The notes under the pieces: generated by a model
What the model was told of the DNA's origin: nothing
Databases searched by the model: none
Seen by the model: the letters and a program-made list of their open reading frames with translations, nothing else
In this document: piece after piece, positions 1-6,888 of the stretch
Numbering within the stretch: the first letter of the stretch is position 1
Layout: every line of letters begins with the position of its first letter
Position numbers and translations under genes: made by a program
Assembly: GCA_944320295.1 (NCBI GenBank)
Contig: CALUGY010000079.1
Location: forward strand, 1 to 44,689
DNA: 44,689 nt
Source: an uncultured Bacteroides sp.
Lineage (GTDB): Bacteria; Bacteroidota; Bacteroidia; Bacteroidales; Bacteroidaceae
Direction: 5' to 3'

Positions 1-1171
1 ACATGCTAAAGGTGTATTCCGTAGCACCGGCTTGGGGCAGCTGGAAAAGTTCGCCTAAACCGCTGGCGGCTTCGCTGGCCAAGTCCATTCCGTTTCCATC
101 CGCAAGTTGCATCTCTTCCGCTATACCTTTGAACGTCTCATTAGTAGTTTCAATTTTGACGAATACGTTCTTGATGCCATTCTTCACATTCATCACCACG
201 GCCACGTCAGTTGGATAAGGTTTTCCTGTCACCGTTACGCCATTTTTCAGGTAGCCCGTCCCGTTGTCCGTGATAGTGATATCGCCCGTGGGTTCGGGGT
301 CTTCGCCGTCCCCGCCGGGTTCTTCCGGCGTGGTGCCTTCCTCGTCCACCGGGATTTCCACGGTCTCATCGGTGTTGCTGAAGGTGATGTCCACCGTCAC
401 ACCGATACCTATTTCGGGATTATCCACATCGACTTCGCCCTCTACGTTCAACGTGATGTCGAGCGCGTCGCCGCCGGTGAAGTACGGGTTGTCGTTGGAG
501 TAGGGATTGTCGGCATCGGCCTTGGTGAATGTTTCCTGGAAGCGTACCATTTCATCCTGTTGGTTCACGGCGGTAACGTTCAGCGTCAAGGTGGAGACTT
601 GGCCCTCCAAGTACCAGTAGACGGCGGCATCGGACGATTCCTCGTCAAAGTGCAGCGTGTTGTCCTGCCCGTCGTCCAGCGTGACGTCCCATGACTTGAA
701 CGTCGTCTTGAAGTCGGCGCTGTAGCCCAGCTTCACCCTGATGTTCATGGGCGTGCACTCCATGCTCACCTGCGACGTCACGCCTTGCGTGATGACGAGG
801 TCTTCGTTTCCGCCGTAGTAGGGTTCGTCCATCTCCTTCGCTATGTCGCCCGGCGTGTGTGCCTTGACGGTGTATGCACCGACGGGGAGTACCACCGGCC
901 CGGTGATTTCAGCATACGTGCTCCACGATTTGACGGTTTCCTGGGTTTCCGCGTTCACGATGCTTACCGGGAATGTGGTCACGTCGTCCGTGGCCTTTGT
1001 GGCGGCTTCCGCTTCCCCCGTGGGGACGCTCACGGCCAGCGACAGTTCCAAGGCGCCGGTTTCCGAGGGACCGCCTCCGCCTTTCAGTTCGTCTTTCAGC
1101 TCGCACGACACTAAGGCGGTTGCTGCAAGGGCGCTTAGTGCAAGTATTTTGATTTGCTTCATAATGTTCAT
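1..1171 (-). CDS. DUF4493-type lipoprotein, 3' end outside window
   Basis: Open for 390 codons from ATG 1169-1171 to the window edge; a second ATG at 1160-1162 (MKQIKILAL) is an equally good start. The N-terminus is a lipoprotein signal with the lipobox ALVSC, followed by a Gly-rich linker. The body has repeated beta-rich segments of the kind seen in DUF4493 proteins of Bacteroidales, including a YTVKAHTPGD segment that parallels YQVKAWYGED in the next gene. A long acidic linker rich in Glu, Pro and Gly near residues 285-305 separates it from a further domain cut by the edge. Family membership comes from recognising the pattern, and the molecular function is unknown. It lies 12 bp downstream of the second DUF4493 gene on the same strand, so the two are probably co-transcribed. 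An outer-membrane or surface location is inferred from the lipobox. Confidence 0.7.
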   Translation of the reverse strand, partial: MNIMKQIKILALSALAATALVSCELKDELKGGGGPSETGALELSLAVSVPTGEAEAATKATDDVTTFPVSIVNAETQETVKSWSTYAEITGPVVLPVGAYTVKAHTPGDIAKEMDEPYYGGNEDLVITQGVTSQVSMECTPMNIRVKLGYSADFKTTFKSWDVTLDDGQDNTLHFDEESSDAAVYWYLEGQVSTLTLNVTAVNQQDEMVRFQETFTKADADNPYSNDNPYFTGGDALDITLNVEGEVDVDNPEIGIGVTVDITFSNTDETVEIPVDEEGTTPEEPGGDGEDPEPTGDITITDNGTGYLKNGVTVTGKPYPTDVAVVMNVKNGIKNVFVKIETTNETFKGIAEEMQLADGNGMDLASEAASGLGELFQLPQAGATEYTFSM

Positions 1172-1183
1172 GCTTTAGGGTTC

Positions 1184-1954
1184 TTAAATCCACTCGGTAG
1201 GCACTTCGATGTCTTCTTCGTGGTCGTTGGTAGTGGTGTCAATATCAATCGAGATGCCCAGGCTGCCGTCATCGCTCGGGTTCACCACGGGTGCGATGTG
1301 GATGGTGAGGCCTGTCTGCGGGCTCATGGTGTAGGTCTTGGATATGTCGGTCTGCTTGCCGTCGGACTTCCTGACGGCCGTGATGGTGACGGACACTTCC
1401 TCATTGCTTCCTACTTTCAGGTACAGCGGGTCGGCATCACCCTTCTTCCACACGTAGCTTGCGGCACCCAGCGCCTTGGTCTTGAATGTCACGGAATAGT
1501 CGCTGAAGTAGGTGTCCATCTCCTCGCTGAAGTCCACGGCCACCTTGGCGCATACCGGTTTACACGTTACCGTCACGGTCTGGGGTCCGGCCTGTTCGGC
1601 CTCCACGGTGATGTCGGCCTTGCCTTCCACATACATGCCGGTGGTCGAGGCCGGCTTGTCCTCGCCGTACCACGCTTTCACCTGGTAGCTGCCGGCAGCT
1701 ATCTCGACGCTTTCGGGCAGTTCGGCGTGGTTCCACGAGCTTATTTGGTCTGTGCCTTGCCAGATTTCAACGGTATATCGGCTCAAGTCGGCATACTCCG
1801 ACTCGTTGACCGCCTTGGTGCTGAAGCTTGCTTCCGTGGCCACGTTGAAAGATATGGTGCCCGTGCCGGCCTGTTGCGGCCCGTCTTCGGACGTACATGA
1901 CATGGCCAGCACGCCCAGCAGGCACCCCATAAGAAAAGTTTTTTGTTTCGCCAT
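1184..1954 (-). CDS. DUF4493 domain lipoprotein
   Basis: 256 residues. It starts with a short lipoprotein signal (MAKQKTFLMG...VLAMSC), with the lipidated Cys at about residue 20. Next comes a segment resembling the start of fimbrillin-like and DUF4493 proteins (ISFNVATEASFSTKAV), then YTVEIWQG, SYQVKAWYGED and a C-terminal acidic tail ending IEVPTEWI. The family is recognised as DUF4493, a Bacteroidales-restricted surface lipoprotein family of unknown function. It is the first gene of a probable two-gene operon with the truncated gene downstream, and a promoter-like sequence lies 42 bp upstream. Tandem non-identical copies of such lipoproteins are common in this order. No enzymatic residues are apparent. 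Confidence 0.75.
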   Translation of the reverse strand: MAKQKTFLMGCLLGVLAMSCTSEDGPQQAGTGTISFNVATEASFSTKAVNESEYADLSRYTVEIWQGTDQISSWNHAELPESVEIAAGSYQVKAWYGEDKPASTTGMYVEGKADITVEAEQAGPQTVTVTCKPVCAKVAVDFSEEMDTYFSDYSVTFKTKALGAASYVWKKGDADPLYLKVGSNEEVSVTITAVRKSDGKQTDISKTYTMSPQTGLTIHIAPVVNPSDDGSLGISIDIDTTTNDHEEDIEVPTEWI

Positions 1955-1995
1955 AATATATATAAATGTGTGCGGTTTGCGCTTTTTTCACGCTG

Positions 1996-2027
1996 CAAAG
2001 TAAGCGGAAAGCGAGCGAACTCGCAAG
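1996..2027 (-). promoter_or_regulatory. promoter for DUF4493 operon
   Basis: On the minus strand a -7 box TTACTTTG (one mismatch to TAnnTTTG, 1996-2003) follows a -33-like CTTG (2024-2027) by 20 bp. It sits 42 bp before the ATG at 1954. Confidence 0.5.
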
Positions 2028-2154
2028 GCCAATTCTTACTATTTTTGTTCTATTATTCATATGCTGCGGAAAAAGAGGTGTTGTAAATGCCATAAATACG
2101 CGATATTATGCATGTTTTCTCCTTTTGTTTATGGTCAAAGTTTAAAGTTCTGTG

Positions 2155-2162
2155 TATTTTTG
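2155..2162 (+). promoter_or_regulatory. -7 box for AraC regulator gene
   Basis: TATTTTTG matches TAnnTTTG exactly and lies about 55 bp upstream of the ATG at 2218. It supports choosing that ATG over the upstream in-frame start at 2152, which would lie before the transcription start. No convincing -33 element is seen at the usual distance. Confidence 0.5.
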
Positions 2163-2217
2163 TGGCGGATTCCCGTCCGCCGACGGCCGGACATGCCGTA
2201 AGAAACAAAGAAGCATT

Positions 2218-3063
2218 ATGGAAAAAGAACTGCCTAAGATAGACCTGCCCGAGGAGTGGGTCATAGGAACCGACATCAGCAAGGAGCTGCTGGGCTTGTA
2301 TACCAATTACCCCGTGCGCCTGAAGTGTGAGATTTTCGTGTTGTGCATGGGGGGACAGGCGGAGGCGTCGGTCAACTTGAACCACGTGACGGTCAGGGAG
2401 AACGACGTGATTACGCTGACGCCCGGCACCATCTTCCAAATCCATGGCCTGGAGGGCGACCTGAAGATTTACTTCCTGGGCTTCTCCTCGCAATACATGG
2501 GGCATTCCGACCAGACACGCTCCATGCTGGAAACCATACTCTTCACGCTGGGGCGGCCGGTCATCTCCCTGAGACCGGAAGGGGCGCGCATGTTGGAGGA
2601 ATATTTGTGTTTCCTCATAAACCTGTACGAACGCCTGCCGGAGAAGATGCGCCCTGAAATTACCCCGAACCTCTTTGCAGACATCCACAAGGGTATCTCC
2701 ATCTTGTACAAAAGCCGGAGCGACGGCAAGCTTTCCGTCACGAAGGGCGAGCAGCTTTGCCGCAGCTTCACCCAGCTGGTGCTGCTGCATTACGGGAAAA
2801 TCCGCAATGTATCCTGGTACGCCGAAAAGCTGGGCATCACCCACGCCTACCTGTGCTCCACGGTGAAGCAGGTGATGGGGCGCACCTGCGGCGACATCAT
2901 CTCGGACATGGTGATCATGGACGCCAAGTCGCAGCTCAAGTCTACCCACCTGTCCATACAGGACATATCCGACTCGCTGCACTTTGCCAACATGTCCTTC
3001 TTCGGGAAATACTTCAAGCGCTACGTGGGCATGAGCCCCCTGGAGTACCGCAACAAGGGGTGA
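2218..3063 (+). CDS. AraC-family transcriptional regulator
   Basis: 281 residues from ATG 2218 (MEKELPKIDL). The N-terminal half is a cupin-like sensing domain (NDVITLTPGTIFQIHGLEGD). The C-terminal third is a double helix-turn-helix AraC domain: WYAEKLGITHAYLCSTVKQV for the first motif and the signature IQDISDSLHFANMSFFGKYF...GMSPLEYRN for the second. It is a cytoplasmic DNA-binding protein, and the inducer is unknown. It is divergent from the DUF4493 lipoprotein operon across a 260-bp shared upstream region, so control of that operon is possible but unproven. Many relatives in Bacteroidales control cell-surface or carbohydrate genes. Confidence 0.85.
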   Translation: MEKELPKIDLPEEWVIGTDISKELLGLYTNYPVRLKCEIFVLCMGGQAEASVNLNHVTVRENDVITLTPGTIFQIHGLEGDLKIYFLGFSSQYMGHSDQTRSMLETILFTLGRPVISLRPEGARMLEEYLCFLINLYERLPEKMRPEITPNLFADIHKGISILYKSRSDGKLSVTKGEQLCRSFTQLVLLHYGKIRNVSWYAEKLGITHAYLCSTVKQVMGRTCGDIISDMVIMDAKSQLKSTHLSIQDISDSLHFANMSFFGKYFKRYVGMSPLEYRNKG

Positions 3064-3087
3064 AAACCTGTGGCGTGCAAGCCCCGC

Positions 3088-3180
3088 GGGCGCAACATGT
3101 CCGGAGCGCGGGCGCAACGTGTTGCGCTCTTGCTCGCAACGCGTTGCGTGGGCGGGCGCGATGTGTTGCGCCTCTGGCCT
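3088..3180. repeat. 22-bp x 4 palindromic array, copy 1
   Basis: Four cores start at 3094, 3116, 3138 and 3160, exactly 22 bp apart: AACATGTC, AACGTGTT, AACGCGTT and GATGTGTT (the last departs from RACRYGTY at one position). Spacers are GC-rich. This is the most diverged copy and its flanks are not clearly recognisable. It lies between the AraC gene and the rplM promoter. The rest of the 546-bp gap 3064-3609 holds only that promoter and leader. Confidence 0.85.
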
Positions 3181-3455
3181 GGTAATGAGGGGGATATGGG
3201 GCTGGCTGCCGTGCGGCGGTGCCTGGCTCTCTTTCATGTCCCCGCCCTGCGGATGGCGTTTCGCTTTCCGGCATGTGCAGAGCTTGGATGGGTGCTTGCT
3301 TGATGTCAATGCCTTTATACATATATAATATATAGGTAGGATTGAACGGACGGGGCGGGTCTGCCGCTCGCGCATGGCCGGGATATGGCATGGCCGTGCC
3401 TTGATTCCTAAGCCTTTTGCCCGAACACCCGGATTGAATAAAAAAAACGAAAACC

Positions 3456-3486
3456 TTTGCCGGTTGGAATAAAAAGCGTACCTTTG
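3456..3486 (+). promoter_or_regulatory. promoter of rplM-rpsI
   Basis: TTTG (3456-3459), 19 bp, TACCTTTG (3479-3486): a full match to the Bacteroidetes housekeeping consensus at the preferred spacing. The transcription start is expected near 3493, giving a leader of about 115 nt before rplM. Confidence 0.85.
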
Positions 3487-3609
3487 CAAGCCGATTATTA
3501 TCTAAAAAGGATAAGCGATTAAACCATAGCGGGTTGACGGTCTTTGTCCGGGGCTGTCGCTTGCGGTGGGAAGTTTTTTAGTAGTAACAATTTAAAACAT
3601 TAATCAAGA
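3487..3609 (+). promoter_or_regulatory. rplM 5' leader, possibly structured
   Basis: The non-coding leader contains a potential closing helix, AAGCGA (3513-3518) with TCGCTT (3557-3562), enclosing a GC-rich region. Ribosomal operons are often autoregulated through such leaders. Here that is only an inference from the pairing and the length. Confidence 0.35.
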
Positions 3610-4071
3610 GTGGACACTTTAAGTTACAAGACCATTTCTGCAAACAAGGCTACGGTGACGAAAGAATGGGTCATCGTGGATGCCACGGACCAAGTGCTTG
3701 GTCGTCTGGGCTCGAAAGTTGCAAAGCTGTTGAGGGGCAAGTATAAACCGAACTTCACTCCTCACGTGGATTGCGGCGACAATGTCATCATTATCAATGC
3801 CGACAAGGTGAAAATGACCGGCAACAAGTGGACGGATAAGATCTATCTGTCGTACACGGGTTATCCCGGTGGCCAGCGCGAAATGACGCCTGCCCGCTTG
3901 CAAGCCAAACCGAACGGCTGCGACAGGTTGCTGAGAAAAGTTGTGAAAGGCATGCTGCCGAAGAACAAGTTGGGTGCCAAACTGCTGGGCAATATGTACG
4001 TGTATGCCGGCAGCGAGCACAAACACGAGGCCCAGAGCCCTAAAATGATAGATATTAACGCACTTAAATAA
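3610..4071 (+). CDS. rplM: 50S ribosomal protein L13
   Basis: 153 residues, normal length for Bacteroidetes L13. The sequence opens (M/V)DTLSYKTISANK and carries the conserved core VDATDQVLGRLGSKVAKLLRGK, then YTGYPGG and the C-terminal MLPKNKLGAKLLGNMYVYAG. The start is GTG at 3610. No ATG precedes the conserved region, and the DTLSYKT N-terminus is conserved in the order as far as I recall, so the GTG start is probably real. It is an early-assembling large-subunit protein binding 23S rRNA. It is the first gene of the transcript from 3456-3486, with rpsI 6 bp downstream as in most bacteria. Confidence 0.97.
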   Translation: MDTLSYKTISANKATVTKEWVIVDATDQVLGRLGSKVAKLLRGKYKPNFTPHVDCGDNVIIINADKVKMTGNKWTDKIYLSYTGYPGGQREMTPARLQAKPNGCDRLLRKVVKGMLPKNKLGAKLLGNMYVYAGSEHKHEAQSPKMIDINALK

Positions 4072-4077
4072 GAGATA

Positions 4078-4464
4078 ATGGAAGTAGTAAATGCATTAGG
4101 CAGACGCAAGAGTGCAATTGCACGCATTTTTGTAACCGAAGGTGCTGGAAAGATTACTATCAACAAGAGAGACCTTGCAGAATACTTTCCTTCAAGCATC
4201 CTTCAGTATGTGGTTAAACAGCCGCTGAACAAACTGGGCGTTGCCGAGAAATATGATATTAAGGTGAATCTTTGTGGCGGCGGCTTTACCGGCCAGTCGC
4301 AGGCCCTGCGTTTGGCCATTGCCCGCGCATTGGTGAAGATCAATCCGGAAGACAAGGCGGCTTTGCGTGCCGAAGGCTTCATGACCCGTGACCCGCGTGC
4401 TGTAGAGCGTAAGAAACCGGGTCGTCCCAAAGCACGTCGCAGATTCCAGTTCAGTAAACGTTAA
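4078..4464 (+). CDS. rpsI: 30S ribosomal protein S9
   Basis: 128 residues. It begins MEVVNALGRRKSAIARI and ends in the invariant basic tail KKPGRPKARRRFQFSKR, whose terminal Lys-Arg reaches the P-site tRNA in known ribosome structures. GGGFTGQSQALRLAIARAL is the central conserved block. It starts 6 bp after the rplM stop and is translated from the same message. Confidence 0.98.
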   Translation: MEVVNALGRRKSAIARIFVTEGAGKITINKRDLAEYFPSSILQYVVKQPLNKLGVAEKYDIKVNLCGGGFTGQSQALRLAIARALVKINPEDKAALRAEGFMTRDPRAVERKKPGRPKARRRFQFSKR

Positions 4465-4641
4465 GAGTTGCAGGATGGTTGAGGCGGACAAGTTGCTTAA
4501 TTCTCAACTTTGGATTCTCAACTCTCAACTGAAAAAGCGTTTAGTATCTAAACTACCGGGACTCTTTGTCGCATGATGGACTACCCGGCGGTTGGTTTAG
4601 GAAAACAAAAAAGAATGTAAACGATTTAAAGAAACAAAACA
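4465..4641 (+). other. rpsI-rpsB intergenic region with repeats and possible hairpin
   Basis: 177 bp without a gene. It contains tandem copies of a TTCTCAACT-like word (about 4500-4530) and a possible helix between ACTACCGGG (about 4552-4560) and CCCGGCGGTTGG (about 4584-4595). This could be an S2 leader or simply spacer. No consensus promoter was found here, so rpsB-tsf may be read from the rplM promoter. Confidence 0.3.
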
Positions 4642-5478
4642 ATGTCAAGAACAAACTTTGATACATTATTGGAAGCCGGATGCCACTTCGGCCACTTGAA
4701 AAGGAAGTGGAATCCTGCCATGGCTCCTTATATCTTCATGGAGCGTAACGGTATCCACATTATCGACCTCAATAAGACGGTCGCAAAAATAGACGAAGCT
4801 GCCGAAGCTTTGAAGCAAATCGCTAAATCAGGAAAGAAGGTCCTGTTTGTTGCTACTAAAAAACAAGCTAAACAGGTGGTTGCCGAGAAGGCCGCATCTG
4901 TAAACATGCCTTATGTCATCGAGCGTTGGCCGGGTGGAATGTTGACCAACTTCCCCACTATCCGCAAGGCTGTAAAGAAGATGGCTACCATTGACAAGTT
5001 GACTAACGACGGCACTTATGCCAATCTGTCGAAGCGCGAAATCCTGCAAATCTCCCGTCAACGCGCCAAGTTGGACAAGAACCTCGGTTCTATCGCCGAC
5101 TTGACCCGCCTGCCGTCTGCTTTGTTCATCGTGGATGTGATGAAGGAGAACATTGCCGTTCGCGAGGCCAACCGTCTGGGCATCCCTGTATTCGGTATCG
5201 TGGATACGAACTCTGACCCCACGAATGTGGACTTTGTAATTCCGGCCAACGATGATGCCACGAAGTCGGTAGAGGTCATCTTGGATGCTTGCTGCGCTGC
5301 CATGCAAGAGGGACTGGAAGAGCGCAAGGCCGAAAAGGTGGACATGGAAGCCGCAGGTGAAGCCGTTGCCGGAAAAGGCAAGAAAAGAGTGGCCAAAGCC
5401 CGTCTGGACAAGTCCGACGAGGAGGCTATCAACGCTTCCAAGGCTGCCGCTTTCATAAAGGAAGACGAAGAAGCTTAA
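4642..5478 (+). CDS. rpsB: 30S ribosomal protein S2
   Basis: 278 residues. Diagnostic blocks are FDTLLEAGCHFGHLKRKWNP near the N-terminus, FVATKKQAKQVV, ERWPGGMLTNFPTI, and DVMKENIAVREANRLGIPVFGIVDTNSDP. The C-terminal tail of about 50 residues is rich in Ala, Lys and Glu (VAGKGKKRVAKARLDKSDEE), longer than in E. coli and common in Bacteroidetes. The protein binds the head-body junction of the small subunit. It is followed by tsf, the usual pairing, but with a strong hairpin in between. Confidence 0.98.
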   Translation: MSRTNFDTLLEAGCHFGHLKRKWNPAMAPYIFMERNGIHIIDLNKTVAKIDEAAEALKQIAKSGKKVLFVATKKQAKQVVAEKAASVNMPYVIERWPGGMLTNFPTIRKAVKKMATIDKLTNDGTYANLSKREILQISRQRAKLDKNLGSIADLTRLPSALFIVDVMKENIAVREANRLGIPVFGIVDTNSDPTNVDFVIPANDDATKSVEVILDACCAAMQEGLEERKAEKVDMEAAGEAVAGKGKKRVAKARLDKSDEEAINASKAAAFIKEDEEA

Positions 5479-5484
5479 TTCAAT

Positions 5485-5592
5485 AAAAGTAGTTGGTAGC
5501 CAGTAGATGATTGTGAGGGGAACGCCTATACTGCCTTGCAGGCCGTATGTTTCCGCTTGTCATCCGTCGCTTGCTACTAACTACTTTTTTTC
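5485..5592 (+). terminator. long hairpin with T-tract between rpsB and tsf
   Basis: The left arm 5485-5500 (AAAAGTAGTTGGTAGC) pairs with 5573-5588 (GCTACTAACTACTTTT), 15 of 16 positions, enclosing about 70 nt and followed by a U-rich stretch. It has the form of an intrinsic terminator or attenuator inside the rpsB-tsf unit. No strong new promoter is seen before tsf, so partial termination or a processing site is likely. Confidence 0.55.
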
Positions 5593-5632
5593 ATTTTATC
5601 ATTAATCATATTCTAATTAAACAAAAGATATT

Positions 5633-6625
5633 ATGGCTGTAACAATGACCGATATTACCAAGCTCCGCAAGATGACCGGCGCTGGTATGATGGACTGCAA
5701 GAATGCCTTGACACAAGCTGAAGGCGACTTCGACAAGGCAATGAAGATTATCCGCGAAAAAGGACAGGCCGTGGCTGCAAAACGTTCCGACCGCGAAGCT
5801 TCAGAAGGCTGCGTGTTGGCTAAATCGACCGGCGAGTTTGCCGTGATTATCGCTTTGAAGTGCGAAACGGACTTCGTGGCCCAGAATGCTGACTTTGTGA
5901 AACTGACCCAGGATATCCTTGACCTGGCTGTCGCCAACAAGTGCAAGACGCTGGACGAGGTGAAAGCATTGCCCATGGGCGACGCTACCGTGGCACAGGC
6001 TGTCGTAGACCGCAGCGGTATCACGGGTGAGAAAATGGAGCTGGACGGCTACATGACCGTGGAAGGCGCAAGCACCGTGGTTTACAATCACATGAACCGT
6101 AACGGGCTTTGCACCATCGTGGCTTTCAACAAACCGGTTGACGAGCATGTAGGCAAGCAGATTGCCATGCAGATTGCTGCCATGAACCCCATCGCCATAG
6201 ACGAAGCCGGTGTTCCTGAGGACGTGAAGCAAAGAGAGATAGAAGTGGCTGTGGAGAAGACCAAGGCTGAGCAAGTGCAGAAGGCTGTGGAAGTCGCTCT
6301 GAAGAAGGCTGGTATCAATCCCGCCCACGTGGACAGCGAAGACCACATGGAAAGCAACATGGCCAAAGGCTGGATTACCGCCGAGGATGTGGCCAAAGCC
6401 AAGGAAATCATTGCCAAGGTATCTGCCGAGAAAGCTGCGAACCTGCCCGAGCAAATGATTCAGAACATTGCCAAGGGCCGTCTGAGCAAGTTCTTGAAAG
6501 AAGTCTGCCTGCTGAACCAGGAGTTCATACAAGATGCAAAGATGACGGTGGCCGACTACCTGAAGTCGCAAGACAAGGACTTGGCCGTAACCGCATTCAA
6601 GCGCTTCACCTTGCGTGCCGAATAA
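5633..6625 (+). CDS. tsf: translation elongation factor Ts
   Basis: 330 residues, the longer Bacteroidetes form. It starts with MAVTMTDITKLRKMTGAGMMDCKNAL, the EF-Ts N-terminal UBA-like domain. The EF-Tu-contacting motif CETDFVAQNADFV lies around residues 82-94. Dimerisation and core regions follow, with VGKQIAMQIAAMNP, and near the end GRLSKFLKEVCLLNQEFIQD. It recycles EF-Tu by promoting GDP release. It is the last gene of the ribosomal block and is closed by a canonical terminator 41 bp downstream. Confidence 0.97.
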   Translation: MAVTMTDITKLRKMTGAGMMDCKNALTQAEGDFDKAMKIIREKGQAVAAKRSDREASEGCVLAKSTGEFAVIIALKCETDFVAQNADFVKLTQDILDLAVANKCKTLDEVKALPMGDATVAQAVVDRSGITGEKMELDGYMTVEGASTVVYNHMNRNGLCTIVAFNKPVDEHVGKQIAMQIAAMNPIAIDEAGVPEDVKQREIEVAVEKTKAEQVQKAVEVALKKAGINPAHVDSEDHMESNMAKGWITAEDVAKAKEIIAKVSAEKAANLPEQMIQNIAKGRLSKFLKEVCLLNQEFIQDAKMTVADYLKSQDKDLAVTAFKRFTLRAE

Positions 6626-6665
6626 AAAGGAAACGAATCCGCGTCAGTACGGAGCATCATAATGG

Positions 6666-6704
6666 TTGCCCAAACATGCATAGGCGTGTTTGGGCAATTT
6701 TTTT
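6666..6704 (+). terminator. intrinsic terminator after tsf
   Basis: A 14-bp stem (TTGCCCAAACATGC with GCGTGTTTGGGCAA, one G-U pair), a 4-nt loop, then seven T residues. It ends the rplM-tsf block. Confidence 0.92.
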
Positions 6705-6734
6705 GTGCCGCAGGGTCATTGCTTGTATATATGC

Positions 6735-6842
6735 CCGTTGAATGCGCGACACGTTCCGTCCGAACTCGCAACGTGTACGGGGCACACCCGCAACATGTTG
6801 GAAGCACGCTCGCGACATGTTGCGAGTAAACGGCTTGTAGTC
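6735..6842. repeat. 22-bp x 4 palindromic array, copy 2
   Basis: Cores at 6748, 6770, 6792 and 6814: GACACGTT, AACGTGTA, AACATGTT and GACATGTT. The right flank GCGAGTAAACGGCTTGTAG resembles the shared flank of copies 5-8, and the left flank read in reverse (AACGGGCATATATACAAG) resembles it too. It lies between two facing terminators. Confidence 0.9.
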
Positions 6843-6855
6843 AAGGGTAAAAGAC

Positions 6856-6884
6856 GATGCCCGCCCGACAATCGGGCGGGTATC
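6856..6884 (-). terminator. terminator hairpin after the GH172 gene
   Basis: A 13-bp stem (6856-6868 with 6872-6884, one wobble) with a 3-nt loop, 5 bp after the stop of the minus-strand gene. On the minus strand it is followed by a short T-containing run (CGTCTTTTA). Confidence 0.7.
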
Positions 6885-6888
6885 GCTG

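Noticed and set aside
2053-3489. 478-residue minus-strand open frame
   Set aside because: Antisense shadow of the AraC gene extended through array copy 1; no domain and no promoter.
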